A DNA stretch of 6,708 nucleotides, taken from the NCBI GenBank assembly GCA_028695865.1, contig JAQVID010000177.1, positions 1 to 6,708 of the forward strand, read 5' to 3'. Shown one piece after another: positions 6,327-6,708 of the stretch. The DNA is from Thermoguttaceae bacterium. Lineage in GTDB: Bacteria > Planctomycetota > Planctomycetia > Pirellulales > Thermoguttaceae. The notes under the pieces are model-generated. The model was given only the letters and a program-made list of their open reading frames with translations, did no database searches and was not told the DNA's origin. Position 1 is the first letter of the stretch, and each line of letters begins with the position of its first letter. A program made the position numbers and the translations under genes.

Positions 6327-6708
6327 ATGCCGTCTCCATTGATTGAGTTGAATAACGTTTCGTTCGCGTACGGTACCGTGCCCGTGTTGGAGAACGTAAC
6401 GATGGAGGTTCAGCAAGGCGAATTCGCGTCGATTGTCGGGCCCAACGGCGGTGGTAAAACGACCCTTGTCCGCATCATGCTCGGACTCCTTGCTCCGCAA
6501 ACGGGGCAGGTTCGTCTCTTTGGCGACGACCCGTCCAAGTCGCGGCTCCATGTCGGCTACACCCCGCAATGCGCCAGTGTCGATTTTCAATTTCCGATTA
6601 CGGTCGAAGAGATCGTTTTGACGGGCAGGTTGGGGCTTCGAACTCCCAACGCGAAGAGTTCGTTTTTTTCCAGACTCTTCTCGGGCATGCGATTCGGCCA
6701 CGCGGACA
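6327..6708 (+). CDS. ABC transporter ATP-binding protein, Zn/Mn uptake type (ZnuC/MntB-like), 3' end outside the window
   Basis: The first 127 residues are present and the frame is open to the window end. It begins MPSPLIELNNVSFAYG, with an aromatic A-loop residue (Tyr15), Walker A GPNGGGKTT (38-46; Lys44), and the Q-loop Gln81 in VGYTPQ. The stretch after the Q-loop, VDFQFPITVEEIVLTGR (85-101), matches the pattern seen in ATPases of metal-ion ABC importers (DxxFPxTVxxxVLxGR), which bring in Zn or Mn with a membrane permease and a binding protein. The signature motif and Walker B would lie beyond 6708. The ATG at 6327 has GGGAG 7 nt upstream and starts only 25 nt after the hslU stop, so it is probably on the hslVU transcript. 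Other ABC importer families are possible; the metal is unknown. Confidence 0.85.
   Translation, partial: MPSPLIELNNVSFAYGTVPVLENVTMEVQQGEFASIVGPNGGGKTTLVRIMLGLLAPQTGQVRLFGDDPSKSRLHVGYTPQCASVDFQFPITVEEIVLTGRLGLRTPNAKSSFFSRLFSGMRFGHAD

Noticed and set aside
1..6708. CRISPR arrays, insertion sequences, tRNA or rRNA genes
   Set aside because: No regularly spaced repeats, transposase-like protein, terminal inverted repeats or cloverleaf-like pattern was seen on either strand.

Overview
The window is ordinary bacterial chromosome, densely coding, with no mobile element, CRISPR array, rRNA or tRNA that I can see. Two gene blocks diverge from a gap of about 700 bp (3494-4196). The organism cannot be fixed from this window. 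Three weak hints point towards the Planctomycetota/Verrucomicrobiota/Lentisphaerota side of the tree: the carboxy(nor)spermidine route to polyamines, an HslU with a very long I domain, and several exported or unusual-start genes. This is a guess.

Left block, minus strand, read from 3493 down to 13: carboxynorspermidine/carboxyspermidine synthase (3493-2270), then carboxynorspermidine decarboxylase nspC (2122-905), then an exported class I glutamine-amidotransferase-like hydrolase of the peptidase C26/PuuD family (816-13). The first two carry out consecutive steps. Aspartate semialdehyde is reductively condensed with a diamine, and the carboxylated triamine is then decarboxylated to spermidine or norspermidine. 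The third gene may be a passenger or may process gamma-glutamyl compounds outside the cytoplasm. The gaps (147 and 88 nt) are wider than in a tight operon and hold palindromes and repeats that could be operators. An extended -10 element (TGCTATAAT, minus strand, 3703-3695) is the best promoter candidate for this block. It would give a leader of about 190 nt with inverted repeats and a tandem CGTTTTTTTGGG element.

Right block, plus strand: hslV (4197-4739) and hslU (4727-6301) overlap by 13 nt and encode the ATP-dependent HslVU protease. After only 25 nt comes an ABC transporter ATPase of the Zn/Mn uptake (ZnuC/MntB) type (6327 onward), cut by the window edge. TTGCAA-N17-TATAAT at 4021-4049 is a good housekeeping-type promoter for this block.

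I found no clearly new multi-gene system. The points most worth checking are the long I-domain insert and GYYG pore loop of HslU, the G9 tract that encodes the PLP-binding Gly-Gly-Gly of NspC, a sequence motif shared by two intergenic regions of the polyamine block, and the exported PuuD-like protein beside polyamine biosynthesis genes.
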